A stretch of 64,000 nucleotides of DNA from Polyangiaceae bacterium (GTDB lineage Bacteria > Myxococcota_A > Polyangia > Polyangiales > Polyangiaceae). Where the stretch lies: positions 1-64,000 of the forward strand of contig JAICUB010000004.1 in assembly GCA_025936045.1 (NCBI GenBank), written 5' to 3'. Every line of letters starts with the position of its first letter. Position 1 is the first letter of the stretch. The translations under genes were made by a program, and so were the position numbers. This document shows, in pieces, positions 1-8,915 of the stretch. Under the pieces are notes generated by a model that was given only the letters and a program-made list of their open reading frames with translations, was not told where the DNA came from and searched no databases.

Positions 1-1961
1 CCGAGGGTATGGGTCGGTCCGTTGTACAGCTCGGGGTCGTTCTCGAGCGCGCGCTCGGCCTCTTCCTTCTTGATTGCGGGATCCTCGAACGGATCTCCCT
101 CGCCCTCGACATCGTCCTCGGCCCCGGCGCCGACGAACCTGTACGGGGACTTGCGCGTGTTCCAGGTCTTGTGCCCCGGATCGAGCCTCGAGGTCTGCAC
201 CGGGTTGTTCGTCGGTGCCTTCGGCACGGTCGCGCCGCGTGCTTGAGGGCCGCGCGGGCCCGGCACACCCTGGGTCGTATGCGGATTGCCTTGTTTGGTG
301 AAGACCTCGGCGAGCTGCACCCCGAGTTGAGCCAGGCTTAGCGCCGTCCCTACACCCGAAAACGAGTCCCCGGCCGCCTCGCTGCCCGCGGCAGCTGGGG
401 CTCGCCCAACCGACGCATTGACCGAATCCACCCCTTCAAACTCTATGACACCCGACGGCGCGTCGCCGTTCAAGCTCCAGAACCCGCTCGGGTCTGTGAA
501 GTCGAGCGGCTGATTGTTCACGTACGCAAAGGCGTTCAAGCCGTGGCCGACGGGGTTGGGCATGTAGGGATCCGGCGACAGGAACTCCGCGAGCACCGGG
601 TCGAAGATGCGGCCGTGCATGTTGATGAGGCCGAGGTCTTGGTCGTGTTCTTGGCCGGTGAATCCATAAGGGACGTCGCCGTAGTGGGAGTCGGTGGTGC
701 TGCGGTCGACGCCGAAGACGCTGTAGTCGCGGGCGGCTTCGACGGTTCCGTCGGCCGCGGTGAGGGTTTGGATGGAGCCGAGGGCGTCGTCTTGGAGGTA
801 GTGGAGGGTGGGGTGGCTCGGGTCGCTGTCCGTCGAGGCGGCGACGGCTGTGAGGCGGCCACCGGCGTAGATCATGTTGCGGCCGGTGCTGGTTCCGTTC
901 GGGTGTTCCACGCGCTGGAAAAGGTCGCCCATGTAGAAGGTGGCGTCCGCGGGGCTGCCACCGAAGGTCGCTGATTTGATGGCGCGCTCGCCACCGGCAG
1001 TGTAACTGAAGTCGGCGATGTAGCCGTTGCCCTGGACGACTTCGGTCGGGAGGTCGAAGGTGGTGTACCTGATCCCTTGCGAGCCGCCCTGGACTCCAGG
1101 ACCGCTCCGCCCGATCTGGTCGCCGGCCGCGTCATGGCTGTAGATGGCGTTACCGGCGTCGTGGGTCCAGTAGAAGTTCAGCTCTTCGGTCGCGCTGCCC
1201 CCTTGAACGGCGTAATCCCCGACCCCAGCCTGGAAGCTCAGGCCATGATTATTCGGATCGTAGTGGAGGACGACTTCGCCGTTGATGCTCTCGAGGCGGC
1301 CGGCAGTGTCGTAGCCGAAGGTTTCACTGCGGCTCGTGACGTGATCGGTCCGACCGATCATGTGATGCGCGTCGTCGTAGTCGTAGCTGAGGTGCTGGAT
1401 CAGATCGTCTCCGCACGCGCTCTGCACGTCATAGAGTTGGCCGGTGTGTTGGTCGAATTGTCGGATCGCGACGACGCCCTGCCCGTTGCATGCGATGTTG
1501 CCCAAGCGCTCGCTCTTGATTCTAATGCCTTCGTAGGGATCGATCAGCGCCCAATAGACGAGCGCCGGATCGGTTGCGCCACGTTTGTCCGCGGGCTGGC
1601 TGGCGGAGACGACGTGGCCGGCGGCGTCGAAGCCATATTCGACCGCGAAGCGTGACCCGCCGACGGCCGGGTAGTCGATGCGCGAAAGACGCGAGAACCC
1701 GTCGTACGTGTAGTCCACGGAGAGGTCGACGGTTTCGTCGGAGCTGCCGGGGCGAGGAGGCGCGTGCAGGTGCTCGGTGATGTTCGTCAAGAGCCCGCGG
1801 TTGACGCCGCCCTCCAGACCTTCGTAGCCGTACTCGACGACTTGGCCGCTCGGGGTCAGTCGCCGAGCCAGTTGCGTCCTCCAAGAGCGGTGGCCCCCAC
1901 CCCATGGGAGGCCCCTTTCCCCAAAGTCACGACTACGCGGACAGCTGCTCCAAGGACATCG
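1..1961 (-). CDS. RHS repeat-associated core domain protein, 5'-truncated and running off the window
   Basis: A minus-strand frame is open from an in-frame TAA at 1962-1964 to the window edge, about 650 codons with no stop in the stretches I translated. It reads as RHS/YD-repeat protein: repeated Tyr-Asp motifs (YGYEGL, YDYDDAHH, FGYDTAGRL, LHYDPNNHG), then the RHS core around 500-700 (YGFTGQEHDQDLGLINMHGR, then LSPDPYMPNP and NAFAYVNNQPLDFTDPSGF). The family forms a secreted or surface shell that carries a variable C-terminal toxin. After the core the sequence becomes low-complexity and Pro/Gly-rich, the expected place for a variable tip, and continues outside the window. Full RHS proteins are far longer upstream and I see no convincing start, so this is probably a displaced RHS tip or a pseudogene. 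Neighbours are degenerate mobile DNA. Confidence 0.72.
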
Positions 1962-2041
1962 TTACGATCGGTTCCCATAACATGGCCCTCATCAATTGCG
2001 GAAGGCCGAAAACGATCGAAGCGCAAGACGCGTCTTGCTCT

Positions 2042-2425
2042 TTAGTTATGCACAACTGAACAACTGTAAGCCGAAGTCCCTTCTCTCCGAATCGGGAACG
2101 GGAATGATAACTTGGCGAGGCGGTTCAGAAAGCATCGATGTCGCTCCGTCGCGTCGCTCCGACAGACGCGGTGCAGACAGCCCTCTTCGATGATGCCGCA
2201 CTTCAAGTATTCCTCAAGCTCACTGACCACGAGCTTCGGCAGCCCGCCCGCTTCCTCCGGCCGCTCCCGAAACGTCGGCCAGTGCTCTGCGACGGTCTGA
2301 TAGAGCGCCGTCTCTTCGGACCGGCGACGCGCGTAGCCGCTCGTGCGAACAGCAACTCGCTCGGCTCGCCCCCCGATCGAGCGCGGCGGCCGCGCGCAGG
2401 GCGGTTTGTTAGGCCGTCCAGACAA
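2042..2425 (-). pseudogene. IS91-family transposase remnant (N-terminal zinc-binding part)
   Basis: Residues 31-90 of this minus-strand frame (about 2335-2156) resemble the N-terminus of IS91-type Y2 transposases: a run like EETALYQTVAEHWPTFRER followed by EAGGLPKLVVSELEEYLKCG and GCLHRVCR. In the family this leads into a Cys-rich zinc-binding domain and then the HUH catalytic domain. Here similarity stops after the first CxxxxC-like part and the frame ends about 40 codons later, so the catalytic region is missing. The residues before about 31 look like noise. It lies between the broken RHS gene and a broken thiolase-fold gene, consistent with insertion and decay. The family assignment is from memory of the motif and is moderate. 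Confidence 0.6.
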
Positions 2426-2898
2426 GCGCGCGCGGACCCTTGAGGTAGCCCCGCTGGCGGGACCAGAGGGCCAGTGCCGTCAGCAACGGACCCGACGCCG
2501 CGCCGACGTCTCCGCACTCGGCAACCAGCGTCTGATAGGCCGACGGATCCCGCCACAGCTCGCCAGTCCGCAACAACGCAAAAACCCCCCTCCTCGTTTC
2601 GGAGGCGCTCGCCGTTGATGTCGCAGTAGATCTCGTCGAATGGCCGCGCGCGGCCCGACGGGCCACTGGCCGTTCGGATCGTTTTCGCCAGCACGCCACC
2701 CATCACGGCAGCGGCCCGCTTCGCGGTGGGACGCGCTTGGCCACTGCGGACGCCGGTGATTGTCCCCAGCGGCGGCAGCTTCAGCGCGGTCCGCGCGTGC
2801 CGGCTCGCGAGTAGAAGGAAGCAAGCCGCCGCTCCGGGGATGAAGCCCGAGCGGGATTTGGTGACCGCGTCCCGCGCCTCGTTGGTCCGAGGGCAAAG
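2409..2898 (-). pseudogene. Thiolase-fold (3-oxoacyl-ACP synthase-like) protein, truncated and frameshifted
   Basis: From 2898 the minus-strand frame reads AVTKSRSGFIPGAAACFLLL, then a central stretch, then CDINGERLRNEE. Family continuity then resumes in another frame with FALLRTGELWRDPSAYQTL, ECGDVGAASGPLLTALALW and RGYLKGPRALVW before a stop at 2409. The switch lies in a G6/T5 homopolymer near 2585-2600; one inserted or deleted base restores an EEWGFALLR-like reading. The C-terminal block (CGDxGAASG, LxWxRGY) resembles beta-ketoacyl-synthase-like proteins found in myxobacteria. The 5' part is missing because a TGA lies immediately upstream. With both 5' truncation and a frameshift it is almost certainly non-functional. 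The exact family name is less sure than its broken state. Confidence 0.6.
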
Positions 2899-2960
2899 CC
2901 CTCAACTTTCACTACCATGCTGAGAACCGTCGAAAGTGCCCGAAGATAAGGCGCTCGATG

Positions 2961-3539
2961 TCAACGCGTCCGCAAGGCGCACCCGAGCGGCTCCCGATCC
3001 GGAACCGGCGGCATGCGGCCCGCCAAGAGTGCGTCGAGCGCCTCGCGCAAATACGGTTTTGCGTCGGCGTGGAGGACGTTCTTGTCCGAGTCGATGCCGC
3101 CGGAATAGCGAACGGCGCCGGCCGCGTCGACGACGATGGCGTGCGTCGCGAAGCGGGCGCCGAAGAGCCGAGCCAGGCGCGCGTCCGAATCGGTGAGCAG
3201 CGGGAACGGGTAGCCTCTTTTTCGAGCTTCCGCGGCGTCGCGCGCGGCTTCGGCGGTCGTTTCGGAATCGACGAGCACGACGCGCACGCCGCTCGCTCCG
3301 TACCGCTGCCGTAGCTCCGCGAGTCGCCCTTCGTGCACGCGCATGCACGGGCAGTCTTCCGAGTAAAAGACGAAAATCGTGAACCTTGCGTGCGCGAGCT
3401 CGGCCGTCACGTCGTGGACGCGGCCGTCGCTGCCCGCGAGCGAAAGCGCGTAAGCGGAAGGGAAACGTGAAGGCGCAGCCGGCGCAGCGCAGCCGGCTAC
3501 GCTGAGCGCCAGCGTGACGAAGGCTCGACCCAAAATCAC
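2961..3539 (-). CDS. Redoxin/AhpC-TSA-family thioredoxin-fold lipoprotein
   Basis: 192 aa. An N-terminal signal ends in a lipobox-like LSVAGC (Cys about 18), so it is probably a membrane-anchored periplasmic lipoprotein. The thioredoxin fold is visible: FTIFVFYSEDCPCMRVHEGR places Cys residues where the redox motif lies, but as C-P-C rather than CxxC. It is followed by VRVVLVDSE, FPLLTDSDARLARLFGA and HAIVVDAAGAVRYSGGID, all typical of redoxin/peroxiredoxin-like proteins. The C-terminus GCALRTR matches a short Cys tail seen in some redoxins linked to cytochrome or copper proteins. Its start overlaps the 3' end of the upstream outer-membrane gene by 4 bp (3536-3539), so the two are translationally coupled. 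Likely role: thiol or peroxide chemistry in the periplasm. The substrate is unknown. Confidence 0.8.
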   Translation of the reverse strand: MILGRAFVTLALSVAGCAAPAAPSRFPSAYALSLAGSDGRVHDVTAELAHARFTIFVFYSEDCPCMRVHEGRLAELRQRYGASGVRVVLVDSETTAEAARDAAEARKRGYPFPLLTDSDARLARLFGARFATHAIVVDAAGAVRYSGGIDSDKNVLHADAKPYLREALDALLAGRMPPVPDREPLGCALRTR

Positions 3540-4477
3540 AAGAAGCTCTTCACGAACGTTGCCGACAAACCCAGCGCATCCGGCTCATTTTGGGCAACGC
3601 CGTCGAGGGGAGCGTCGAAGAAAGCACCGCCACGCAAGCGCACGGTGTCGGAGAGCGAGGTCGTCACGGAGCCCGTGAGCCTGAGCTCGCGTTTTGCGGA
3701 GCTCGGCACGCGGGCGCCGTCGAGGCTCGCGTCGCCCTCGGCCGCATACGTCACGGCCAGCGCCGCACTCGTCTGGGTCCAGGCGTAACCGCCCGCGGCA
3801 ATGCCCGTGAATTGCGTCGCGAGTCCGCTCCGCACGCCGCGCGCCGTACGGTCGAAGCGCTTCGCGCCGAGCAGCGCTATGTCGGCGAACCAAGCGCCGA
3901 AGCTCCGCTCCGCGGCGACACCCAGGTTCGCCTGCACGGCACCGAGCCCGGTCGCGTCGCTGCCGAGCGGCTTTTTCGCGGATTCGGGCGGCCGTCCACT
4001 CGGCAGCGTGACACCGGCGAGGAGCGCGAGGCCCGGCAAGTAGCGGTACTCGTGGGACCACACGAAATCGTAACGCACGCTCGCGTTCACGTCGCCGAGG
4101 CCGCCGCCGAATTCGGAGCCGGTCGTCGGAGAACGGCGCGCCGACTCGAGAAACGGCGCGAGCACGCTCGCTTGAGCGCGGTCCGTGAGCGCGAGCGAGG
4201 CGAAGAGATCCTGCTCGAAATCCCACTCCGAGGTGCCTGACGGCGGCGCGCGGAACGTGCCGTCGGCGGCGTGGGAGCCGGTGAGAACGGACCCGCGCAC
4301 CTCGACGCCCGCGAGCGCGCGCTCGTGGAGGATGAGCCGGCCCGGCGTGATCGCTGCGGCACCGGCGCAGCACGCTTGCGCGCGCACCGTACCGGCAGCG
4401 GTGAGCGCGCCGAGCACGACCGCGCCGCCGATCAACGCGAGGTGAGCCCGACCGTGGCTCGCGGCGTCAGCGGACAT
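3536..4477 (-). CDS. Predicted outer-membrane beta-barrel protein
   Basis: 313 aa with a signal peptide (hydrophobic LIGGAVVLGALTAAGT, probable cleavage after VRAQA) followed by a conspicuous CC pair. The mature part alternates aromatic and small residues in amphipathic strands, contains long Gly/Asp turns (GGGLGDVNASVRYDF, GDASLDG) and ends in a terminal Phe-x-Leu strand (SATFVKSFL). That is the pattern of an outer-membrane barrel. It resembles the transporter-like barrels found next to metal or redox genes. It overlaps the upstream YtkA-like lipoprotein by 11 bp and the downstream redoxin by 4 bp, so the three form one operon. Function unknown; metal or redox homeostasis is a guess from context. 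Confidence 0.65.
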   Translation of the reverse strand: MSADAASHGRAHLALIGGAVVLGALTAAGTVRAQACCAGAAAITPGRLILHERALAGVEVRGSVLTGSHAADGTFRAPPSGTSEWDFEQDLFASLALTDRAQASVLAPFLESARRSPTTGSEFGGGLGDVNASVRYDFVWSHEYRYLPGLALLAGVTLPSGRPPESAKKPLGSDATGLGAVQANLGVAAERSFGAWFADIALLGAKRFDRTARGVRSGLATQFTGIAAGGYAWTQTSAALAVTYAAEGDASLDGARVPSSAKRELRLTGSVTTSLSDTVRLRGGAFFDAPLDGVAQNEPDALGLSATFVKSFL

Positions 4478-4892
4478 CGAAGCGCGGAGCCACGTAGTCC
4501 GACTGAGCGCCGTCGATCGTCGTTCGGAGCTCCCAGACGCCCGGCATCGTCAAGAGCACGTCGTCGAACTCGTAGCGCCCCGAGCCGACGTCGCTCGAAG
4601 ACGGCTCCGAGCCGCTGCCATGACCCATGGCGGGCATGAACGGCACCATCTGCATGGCGAGCCCCTCGACGGGCTCGCCGCCGTCCTCGGCGCTCACGTC
4701 GAAGTAGATGCGATTCGAGCCGCGGCTCGGGGAGTCGTTCGGTGCGCTCGTCACCTCGATGTGAAGAGCGCCGCTCTCACTCGTGAGCGAGGTAGCGCCG
4801 ATGCCCGCGTCGCTCGCGGTGTGGGCGCCGGAACACGCGGCCAATGCGAGCACGAGCGCGGAAAGCGGGGCCAAGTGCGGTCGGAAACCCAT
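4467..4892 (-). CDS. YtkA/FixH-like domain lipoprotein
   Basis: 141 aa. Lipoprotein signal with lipobox LALAAC (Cys about 19). The mature part is a single beta-sandwich-like domain: residues LHIEVTSAP, IYFDVSAEDGGEPVEGL, a Met/His stretch VPFMPAMGHGSGSEP, GRYEFDDVLLTMPGVWELRT and a terminal DYVAPRFDV. This matches the YtkA/FixH-type fold. The MPAMGHG segment is a plausible metal (copper) ligand, which is inference. It is the first gene of a three-gene minus-strand operon. A TAGGTT -10-like hexamer lies nine bases upstream of the ATG (4902-4907), which would leave almost no 5' leader. Confidence 0.65.
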   Translation of the reverse strand: MGFRPHLAPLSALVLALAACSGAHTASDAGIGATSLTSESGALHIEVTSAPNDSPSRGSNRIYFDVSAEDGGEPVEGLAMQMVPFMPAMGHGSGSEPSSSDVGSGRYEFDDVLLTMPGVWELRTTIDGAQSDYVAPRFDVR

Positions 4893-4941
4893 GCGGCGCA
4901 GAACCTAGCTCCCGCAGTTGCTCCGATCAGCTGAAAATCGA

Positions 4942-4966
4942 GGGGTGCGAAAACAAATCGCACCCC
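4942..4966 (-). terminator. Hairpin terminator downstream of the HDOD gene
   Basis: Perfect 9-bp inverted repeat (GGGGTGCGA / TCGCACCCC) with a 7-base loop, 25 bp beyond the stop of the HDOD gene. On the minus strand it is followed by a short T-rich tract (CGATTTTC). It also lies upstream of the YtkA-like gene promoter, so it separates the two transcription units. Confidence 0.65.
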
Positions 4967-4990
4967 GTCGAGCTCGGCGAGCGAGCCCGA

Positions 4991-7576
4991 CTAGCGTCTG
5001 CCCGCCGGACTGCACGCGTAGTTCGTCGGCTCGAGCGAAACGGCGCGACACGCGACGAGCAGCGCGGGTGCGACAGGAATGCATTCGACGGGCGCCGAGG
5101 CCGGAACTTGGACGGACGGCGGTGCAGGGTGCACGGCAGCGACCGGCGGCGCTTCACAGAAGCTTGGCGGCGCAAGCGGCGCTTCAGCGGCAGGTTCGAC
5201 GGCGCGCGACGACAGAATCGAAGCCACGGGCGAGGCGGCGGCGAGCTGCGCCGACGCCGCGGTGGGAACCGGCAGCGAGACGCCGCCGGCGACCGGCATC
5301 GTCACGGGCGCGGGCGCTGCAACGAGCTCCGGGGACGGCACGAAATCCGGCAGCGGCAGGGTCGCGGAACGTTGCGCGGGAGGGGCGCCCGGAACATCCG
5401 TGCCGATCTGCGTGGCGGCCGGGGCCGCAGCCGCGCTGTATTCCGAAAGGGCGCCGGACAAAACCGGGCGGTTCGGGGGAATCGAGGGGAGCGCCTCCGC
5501 GAGGCGCCGGAGCTCGGAGGAGTCCGCGCCGCGCGAGAGCGGCAGCGCCGGCTCGGTGCGTTCGATCGGACGCCAGCCGTTCGGCGGCTCCGTCTGCGTG
5601 CGAGCGTGGGAACGCGGCGCTTCTTCGGCCGAGGCTTCGTCACGCACGGGCAAGGCGTCGGCGCGGCGCGGAGGCGCGGCTTCCGTGGGGGGCTTCGAAT
5701 CGACGTGCGTCGGAGGTTCGACGGCGCCGAACGCGGGCGGCGGCTCGGGATTCCCATAACTGGCGGGCGTCGGTACGACGGAAAGCTTCGGCACGGAGCC
5801 GTGACCCGGCACCGCGGTCGGTACGGACGCGCGCGCGGTCGCGTTGTGCGGCGAAAGGATGCCGTGCATTTCCGAATGCGTCGGGGCGGGTCCCATCGAC
5901 GGGGTCGGTCCCATCGACGCCGCTGCCGGCGCGAGCGGCGCAGCCGAGGGCGCGACGGGTGCGCCGGAACGCAGCGGGGCGATCGCCGTCGGTGCCATCG
6001 AGAACAACGCGGGGAGGCCCGCCGTGTCCGCGGGCGGATTGATACGCTCGGTCGCTCGCAACGAGACCAGCGGAGCGTCGGAGAGCATCGCGATGGACGG
6101 CTCGGGCGGCATCGTCAGTCCTAGCGGCAACCCGGCGTCGTCGCTCGCGTGCGATTGCGCGCGCTCGACGAGGAAGCTGCGCTTGAGCCAGAAACGCCGG
6201 CCCACGATGACGAGCAGCACGCACAAGCTCGACAGCAGCATCGAGCCGAAAAGGGCTCCGAGCACGGGTCGTCCCGCGAGCACCGCGACGACGAGCGACA
6301 GGAGACCCGCGCCGACGACGATGCCGAGCGCGGTGAGACGCTCCCACATCGGGAACGCGACACGTCCGACTTCGAGGTCGTACGCCGAGGTGCACTCGGT
6401 ACACCACTGCTCGGCGCCGACCTGGTGCTCCGCGCACACGTGACCGGAGCACACCGGGCAGCGGTTGCCGAAGCTGGCCTTCTTGCAGACGATGCAGACG
6501 AAGTGCTTCGGCATGTCGGAGACGGCACCTGCTTCGGGTCGAATGCTCGCGGGGGGCATGCTCGCGAGCGGGTGCTTCGTCTTCCTGCCGTCCGGTCGCA
6601 ACGACGGCGGCATCGATTCCGCGCGCGGAATCACCTCGGCCTGATCGCCGCCCGGCACGGCGTTGATACGCTGGCTCAGGCGCGCGAGATCGGGCCACAT
6701 GTTCGAGAGCTGCGCTTCGGACACACCGAGGTACGTCGCCGCCGGGCTCTGCGCCGCGAGCATGATGCCGTCGGTCTCGGCGTGCGTCCGCACGAGGTAG
6801 CTCAGCTGATCGGCGAGGCGGAGCGCCTGCACCATGGCCGCGACGGAAGCGTCCGCTTGGAGGGCGCGCGCGACGTTGTGGTGCCAGGCGACGACGCGCG
6901 GCACCGGGTTCGGGATGCGCCAATTCTTGAGCACGTGGGCGCCGAGCACCGCGTGATCGAAGCCGTACTTTTCCTGCTCGAGCCTGTGGAGCGCGTCGGG
7001 GCTCTCGCCGGCTTGCTCGACGAGGTCGAGGTACGGAGCGCCCTCGGCGTCGACGAGCATCAGCTTGCCGATGTCGTGCAAGAAGCCGCAGGTGAAGAGC
7101 TCGTCGGGAGCGAGGTCGACGTGCACCGCGAGGTAGCGGCAGAAGGCGCCGACCACGGCGGCGTGATTCAGGAGTGACTTGATGGCCGGGTTGCCCGTTT
7201 CGAAGAGATCGAGCACGGCCGCGGTCGTGGCGAGCTGGTGGAGCCGGCGCATGCCGACGAGCGCGGCCGCGTGGCGGACGGAGGTGCAGCGAACGCGGAG
7301 GGCGTAGCCCGCGGAGTTGACGAGCCTGAGCAGGCGCATCGATAACCCCGGGTCGCTCTCGAGCACGCCGACGACTTGCTCGATTCTCGCGCCGCCCGCG
7401 CGCGTGAGCTCCTCGAGCTTGCGCGCCGCGGCCGGAAACGGCTTTGCTCCGAGCACGCGCGCAGCCACGGCGGCCATGCTCTGTGACGCACGTTCCTCGA
7501 GCTCCTTGTCGTCTCCGGGGCTACCGAACCAGAGTTCTTCGTCGATAGCCACCGCCGCGTTGCCTGCTGTCGTCAT
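4991..7576 (-). CDS. HDOD-domain signalling protein with zinc ribbon, two membrane segments and a long disordered tail
   Basis: 861 aa. Residues about 40-260 form an HDOD domain: FPAAARKLEEL, IEQVVGVLESDPGLSMRLLR, the Asn-Ser of RLVNSAGYALR and FLHDIGKLML with the HD pair at about 167-168. Residues 361-395 hold a Cys/His cluster (CIVC, CPVC, CAEH, CTEC) typical of a zinc ribbon or B-box-like module. Two hydrophobic segments follow (about 417-433 and 437-458). The last 390 residues are Pro/Ala/Ser-rich and probably disordered. It follows fliW in the same direction with a 44-bp gap, so it may be the last gene of the flhA-flhF-fliA-fliW unit. HDOD proteins often act in motility and c-di-GMP signalling. 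The partner is unknown. Confidence 0.8.
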   Translation of the reverse strand: MTTAGNAAVAIDEELWFGSPGDDKELEERASQSMAAVAARVLGAKPFPAAARKLEELTRAGGARIEQVVGVLESDPGLSMRLLRLVNSAGYALRVRCTSVRHAAALVGMRRLHQLATTAAVLDLFETGNPAIKSLLNHAAVVGAFCRYLAVHVDLAPDELFTCGFLHDIGKLMLVDAEGAPYLDLVEQAGESPDALHRLEQEKYGFDHAVLGAHVLKNWRIPNPVPRVVAWHHNVARALQADASVAAMVQALRLADQLSYLVRTHAETDGIMLAAQSPAATYLGVSEAQLSNMWPDLARLSQRINAVPGGDQAEVIPRAESMPPSLRPDGRKTKHPLASMPPASIRPEAGAVSDMPKHFVCIVCKKASFGNRCPVCSGHVCAEHQVGAEQWCTECTSAYDLEVGRVAFPMWERLTALGIVVGAGLLSLVVAVLAGRPVLGALFGSMLLSSLCVLLVIVGRRFWLKRSFLVERAQSHASDDAGLPLGLTMPPEPSIAMLSDAPLVSLRATERINPPADTAGLPALFSMAPTAIAPLRSGAPVAPSAAPLAPAAASMGPTPSMGPAPTHSEMHGILSPHNATARASVPTAVPGHGSVPKLSVVPTPASYGNPEPPPAFGAVEPPTHVDSKPPTEAAPPRRADALPVRDEASAEEAPRSHARTQTEPPNGWRPIERTEPALPLSRGADSSELRRLAEALPSIPPNRPVLSGALSEYSAAAAPAATQIGTDVPGAPPAQRSATLPLPDFVPSPELVAAPAPVTMPVAGGVSLPVPTAASAQLAAASPVASILSSRAVEPAAEAPLAPPSFCEAPPVAAVHPAPPSVQVPASAPVECIPVAPALLVACRAVSLEPTNYACSPAGRR

Positions 7577-7620
7577 GATCTTCGCTCGCTTCGCTCTCCG
7601 GGCTTACGGCCGCTTTCGAC

Positions 7621-8088
7621 TCAGGGGTTAGCCTGCGCGAGAGAGGCGGAGGCGGCCTCGGCCTTCGGCATCACGAAGACTTCGCGCGTCGTGAACTTCG
7701 ACCCGTCGAGGATGGTCTGGACGCCCGTCCACGAGAGGGCGTTGACGATGATGGGGGCGACGAGGTTCACGGTGACGGGCGCTTGCGGCGTCGCGCACAG
7801 CACGACGAGCGCGCACATGTCCTCCGCTGAGCCCTCGAGGCCCACGCGGCGCGCGGCGTCCTCGAGCGAAACGTCGGGGTAGTGCGGTGCGAACGCCTGC
7901 ACGCTCACCACGGGCAGCGCGATCGCGGGCGAGCGCGTCGATTGCAACCACGCGAGCGTGTCGAGCCCGCGGTGGTTGATCATCACGAAGCTCTTTTCCT
8001 CCGGGAAGCCGATGAGCCCCTGGGGAAAGTGGATGATCTTGGTTTCGTCGAGTTCGAGTGATCCGAAGCGGGTCGTTTCGATGTGCAT
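7621..8088 (-). CDS. fliW: Flagellar assembly factor FliW
   Basis: 155 aa, the normal FliW length. Family signatures are present: MHIETTRFGSLELDETKIIH at the start, FPQGLIGFPEEKSFVM, LAWLQSTRSPAIALPVV and VTVNLVAPIIVN. In Bacillus and Campylobacter, FliW binds free flagellin and CsrA; when flagellin is exported, FliW inhibits CsrA and relieves repression of flagellin translation. csrA (41367-41696) and fliC (41768-42604) are in this window, so the complete switch is encoded here. It lies 38 bp downstream of fliA, with a GAGGAG-type ribosome site upstream of the ATG. Confidence 0.92.
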   Translation of the reverse strand: MHIETTRFGSLELDETKIIHFPQGLIGFPEEKSFVMINHRGLDTLAWLQSTRSPAIALPVVSVQAFAPHYPDVSLEDAARRVGLEGSAEDMCALVVLCATPQAPVTVNLVAPIIVNALSWTGVQTILDGSKFTTREVFVMPKAEAASASLAQANP

Positions 8089-8126
8089 GGTGGGGCTTAC
8101 TCCTCAGGTCTTTTTTAGGGTGAAAA

Positions 8127-8915
8127 TCAGATCCGCACCGGACGGCGCCGTTCCAGGCGTGCGTCGCGGGCGGGGCTAGCGGGCGCGCCCTCGAGCAGGG
8201 CGCGGACGAGCTGTATGGCTTCGGCGTGGAGCTGACAGGCTCGCGACTCCGAGACGCCGAGCACGGCGCCGATCTCGCGCAGCGTGCACTCCTCTTGGTA
8301 GTGCAAGCCGAGCACGAGCTGGAGCCGCTCGGGCAGCGCTTGGATCGCGTTCGCGACGCGCGAGGCCATGTCGCGCCTCATCACCATCGCCTCCGGCGAG
8401 GGATCCAGCGACGACGGTTCGACCATGTCGATGTCGAGCCGCGCGAAGCCGGCCTCGCCGATCTCGCGCAAAAGCTCGTGGTACTCGTCGAGCTTCACGC
8501 CGAGCCCGTCGGCGATTTCTTGCTCGTCGGGCAGCCTGCCGAGCGACTGCGTGAGCCCCACGACCGTCTGCGTGATCTTGCGCGACGCGCCGCGGAGCTT
8601 ACGGGTCAGCGGATCGAGGCTGCGGAGGTAGTCGAGGATTGCGCCGCGCACGCGGTACGACGCGTACGCTTCGAGGTCGCCGTCCGACATGTCGGGCGGG
8701 CAGCGCTGCAGGGCTTCCGAGAGGCCGACCCAGCCCGCGGAGATGATGTCGTCGAGCGAGATGCTCGACGGCAGGCTGCGAATGAGCCGCATCGCGATGC
8801 GCCGGACGAGCGGCAAATACGCTTCCGCGCGCGCCTGTCGCTCCGGCGAGGCCTGAGCCAGCGCCACCGACGGTGGTGATGGAGGTGCGGAGGGACGAGT
8901 CACGTCTGGGGCCAT
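8127..8915 (-). CDS. fliA: RNA polymerase sigma-28 factor FliA
   Basis: 262 aa. Region 2 is visible at about 27-100 (YLPLVRRIAMRLIRSLP, SLDDIISAGWVGLSEALQR, YASYRVRGAILDYLRSLD), matching the sigma28 subgroup. Region 3 follows (GRLPDEQEIADGLGV), and region 4 carries the helix-turn-helix (LVLGLHYQEECTLREIGAVL, SESRACQLHAEAI). It directs late flagellar transcription and is held by the anti-sigma factor FlgM (38340-38621). The start overlaps the flhF stop in a TGATG arrangement, so translation is coupled. The order flhA-flhF-fliA is usual, except that flhG is not between flhF and fliA. Confidence 0.93.
   Translation of the reverse strand: MAPDVTRPSAPPSPPSVALAQASPERQARAEAYLPLVRRIAMRLIRSLPSSISLDDIISAGWVGLSEALQRCPPDMSDGDLEAYASYRVRGAILDYLRSLDPLTRKLRGASRKITQTVVGLTQSLGRLPDEQEIADGLGVKLDEYHELLREIGEAGFARLDIDMVEPSSLDPSPEAMVMRRDMASRVANAIQALPERLQLVLGLHYQEECTLREIGAVLGVSESRACQLHAEAIQLVRALLEGAPASPARDARLERRRPVRI

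Noticed and set aside
4844..6124. 426-codon plus-strand frame opposite the HDOD gene
   Set aside because: Extremely Arg/Gly-rich and antisense to a clearly recognised protein; a GC-bias artefact.
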